Below are positions 6,733-7,422 of a stretch of 7,422 nucleotides of DNA, piece by piece. The DNA comes from Chloroflexi bacterium RBG_13_53_26 (lineage in GTDB: Bacteria; Chloroflexota; Dehalococcoidia; UBA2247; RBG-13-53-26), in NCBI GenBank assembly GCA_001795035.1, contig MGMW01000040.1:1-7422 (forward strand), written 5' to 3'. The notes beneath the pieces were generated by a model. The model was not told where the DNA came from and made no database searches. It saw only the letters and a program-made list of their open reading frames with translations. The stretch's first letter is position 1, and each line of letters begins with the position of its first letter. The position numbers and the translations under genes were made by a program.

Positions 6733-6738
6733 TTGCAT
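6733..6738 (+). promoter_or_regulatory. -35 half of a promoter that would form only in the circular IS
   Basis: TTGCAT here lies 14 bp from the right end. In the circle, the first 3 bp of the left end complete a 17-bp spacer before TAACAT (5458-5463), a fair -10. The spacing is ideal but the hexamers are only moderate matches (3/6 and 4/6). In related IS110/IS1111 elements the joined ends are known to create a promoter. This instance is inferred. Confidence 0.4.
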
Positions 6739-6749
6739 CACATCATCAT
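6734..6749. repeat. Right subterminal inverted repeat of the IS
   Basis: TGCATCACATCATCAT is the exact reverse complement of 5462-5477. It lies 3 bp inside the inferred right end (6752). Confidence 0.92.
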
Positions 6750-6752
6750 AGA

Positions 6753-6894
6753 AATAATTTCCTTTTCTGCTGAGCCGGATGAGTGAGCGTCCATGGCACC
6801 GATTTTGCCTCATCCCATCGGTCGGGATGGAAAATCAGGGATCCGCCTCTTGTCAAATTGGGTTGAAACAGGCGGAAAGGGGCCGGAAAGCCGC
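6753..6894. repeat. Main part of direct repeat R2 (142 bp)
   Basis: It aligns to 667-808 with no gaps and 9 substitutions. Several changes keep the short hairpins, for example ATTGGT versus ATCGGT opposite ACCGAT. The IS sits immediately to its left. On its right the similarity ends at exactly the same repeat base as in R1, and a truncated minus-strand gene begins at the next base. Confidence 0.88.
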
Positions 6895-7422
6895 CGACAG
6901 GCCAAAAAGCACCGAAATCGGCCAGACCGACGCGGAGCGGCACCGGGACGAACACCTGTTTGGGCGTCACGAGGCGAAGCTCGGCCCGGGCCCCGTCCGT
7001 CCCGTCGCCGAACATCATGACCCGGAATTCCACGGTCTTGCCCTTCCAGGTTCGGTTGATCGGGAGCCGGAAGGTCATGCCGGCAAGCTTCGGCGCCCCC
7101 GAGTTCCACTCGTAATTGTGATAGGGATAGCTGGGGGCGCGGTGCCGAGGAACGACGGGCCGCCCGTCGACAAGGGCCACGACGTAGACGCCGTCCACCG
7201 GATCGAACTTCGCCGGGCCGGCAGTGACGGCGACGGCATATTCGCGGCCGGGCAAGTCCTCGGCCGGGACATGGATCGCGCTCAGGACCCGGTGGGGCGA
7301 GGGCGTCTCCCCTAGGAAGTTCGTGGCCCGCCACCCGCTCCGGTCCAGGAGCCGGCCCGCGCCGTCGTAACCCAGGATCTCCGAGACGCTGAAGTTGCGA
7401 CCCCGGATCCGGACGTAGCGCC
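6895..7422 (-). pseudogene. Fragment of a secreted-type protein of unknown function, 3' end replaced by repeat R2
   Basis: The frame is open from the window edge with no start and reads about 175 native residues to F-G-A-F-W-P-V-G. It then continues into repeat R2 and stops at 6746, so the C-terminus is not its own. The first part (R-Y-V-R-I-R-G-R-N-F, then E-I-L-G-Y-D and G-R-L-L-D-R-S-G-W) resembles a beta-sandwich carbohydrate-binding or lectin-like module, followed by beta-rich segments with N-Y-E-W-N-S-G, M-T-F-R-L-P-I and W-K-G-K-T-V-E-F-R-V-M-M-F. I do not recognise a named family. Strong G/C richness at third codon positions matches the sulfatase rather than the genes at 1925-5398. 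Whether the upstream half is intact lies outside the window. Confidence 0.65.

Larger units (their letters stand above)
5455..6752 (+). mobile_element. Complete IS1111-type (IS110 family) insertion sequence, 1298 bp
   Basis: The element contains one intact DEDD recombinase gene, a short left non-coding end (81 bp) and a long right non-coding end (200 bp). The IS1111 group, unlike the IS110 group, has subterminal inverted repeats and carries its guide RNA at the right end, and both traits are seen here. The boundaries come from the empty site: deleting 5455-6752 gives AATTGAT+AATAATTTCC, identical to 660-676 in R1. They place the left inverted repeat 7 bp, and the right one 3 bp, inside the ends, as expected for this group. 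A one-base shift (5456-6753) is equally possible because both positions are A. No target duplication is seen, as is usual for the family. A purine-only tract (about 6696-6725) separates the guide-RNA region from the right end. Confidence 0.88.

Noticed and set aside
1..7422. tRNA, rRNA or CRISPR array
   Set aside because: No cloverleaf, rRNA core sequence or regularly spaced short repeats were seen on either strand.

Overview
The window reads as a fragment of a polysaccharide-degrading bacterium's genome that mobile DNA has cut up and rejoined. Apart from the IS transposase, all genes lie on the minus strand. The outer genes, a sulfatase on the left and a truncated secreted protein on the right, are visibly G/C-rich. 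The inner block (about 1430-5450) is A/T-richer, has weak ribosome binding sites and encodes Bacteroidota-like secreted proteins. A sulfatase next to a GH127-type glycosidase is typical of Planctomycetota, Verrucomicrobiota, Bacteroidota and similar glycan degraders, but the phylum cannot be fixed from this window.

Layout from left to right: the N-terminal half of a formylglycine sulfatase (1-457) with a clear sigma70-like promoter (475-503); a 149-bp repeat, R1 (660-808); an IS91-family (HUH/Y2) transposase fragment missing both ends (809-1426); the 5' part of an exported amidohydrolase cut off by that fragment (1427-1733); an intact GH127/DUF1680 glycosidase (1925-3700); an intact secreted protein of unknown function (3728-5398); a second copy of the repeat, R2, split by an IS1111-type insertion sequence (5455-6752); and a secreted-protein fragment that ends exactly where R2 ends (6895-7422).

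The most notable part is the IS1111-type element. It has an intact DEDD/serine recombinase and 16-bp subterminal inverted repeats, 7 bp from the left end and 3 bp from the right end. The roughly 180-bp region 3' of its gene folds by eye into two consecutive internal-loop hairpins. The strands of the first internal loop match the two flanks of the insertion site: 11 nt in reverse complement on the right and 9 nt in direct sense on the left. One strand of the second loop matches 8 nt across the predicted circular joint of the element's own ends, and the other matches the left end. This is the architecture of a bridge RNA (seekRNA). Removing 5455-6752 restores a 17-bp sequence identical to the intact repeat R1, so the window holds both an occupied and an empty target site.

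Functionally, the inner block looks like the remains of an operon for exported glycan or hemicellulose processing (unknown secreted protein, then glycosidase, then amidohydrolase). It is flanked by direct repeats and transposon debris, which suggests that it was acquired or rearranged as a unit.
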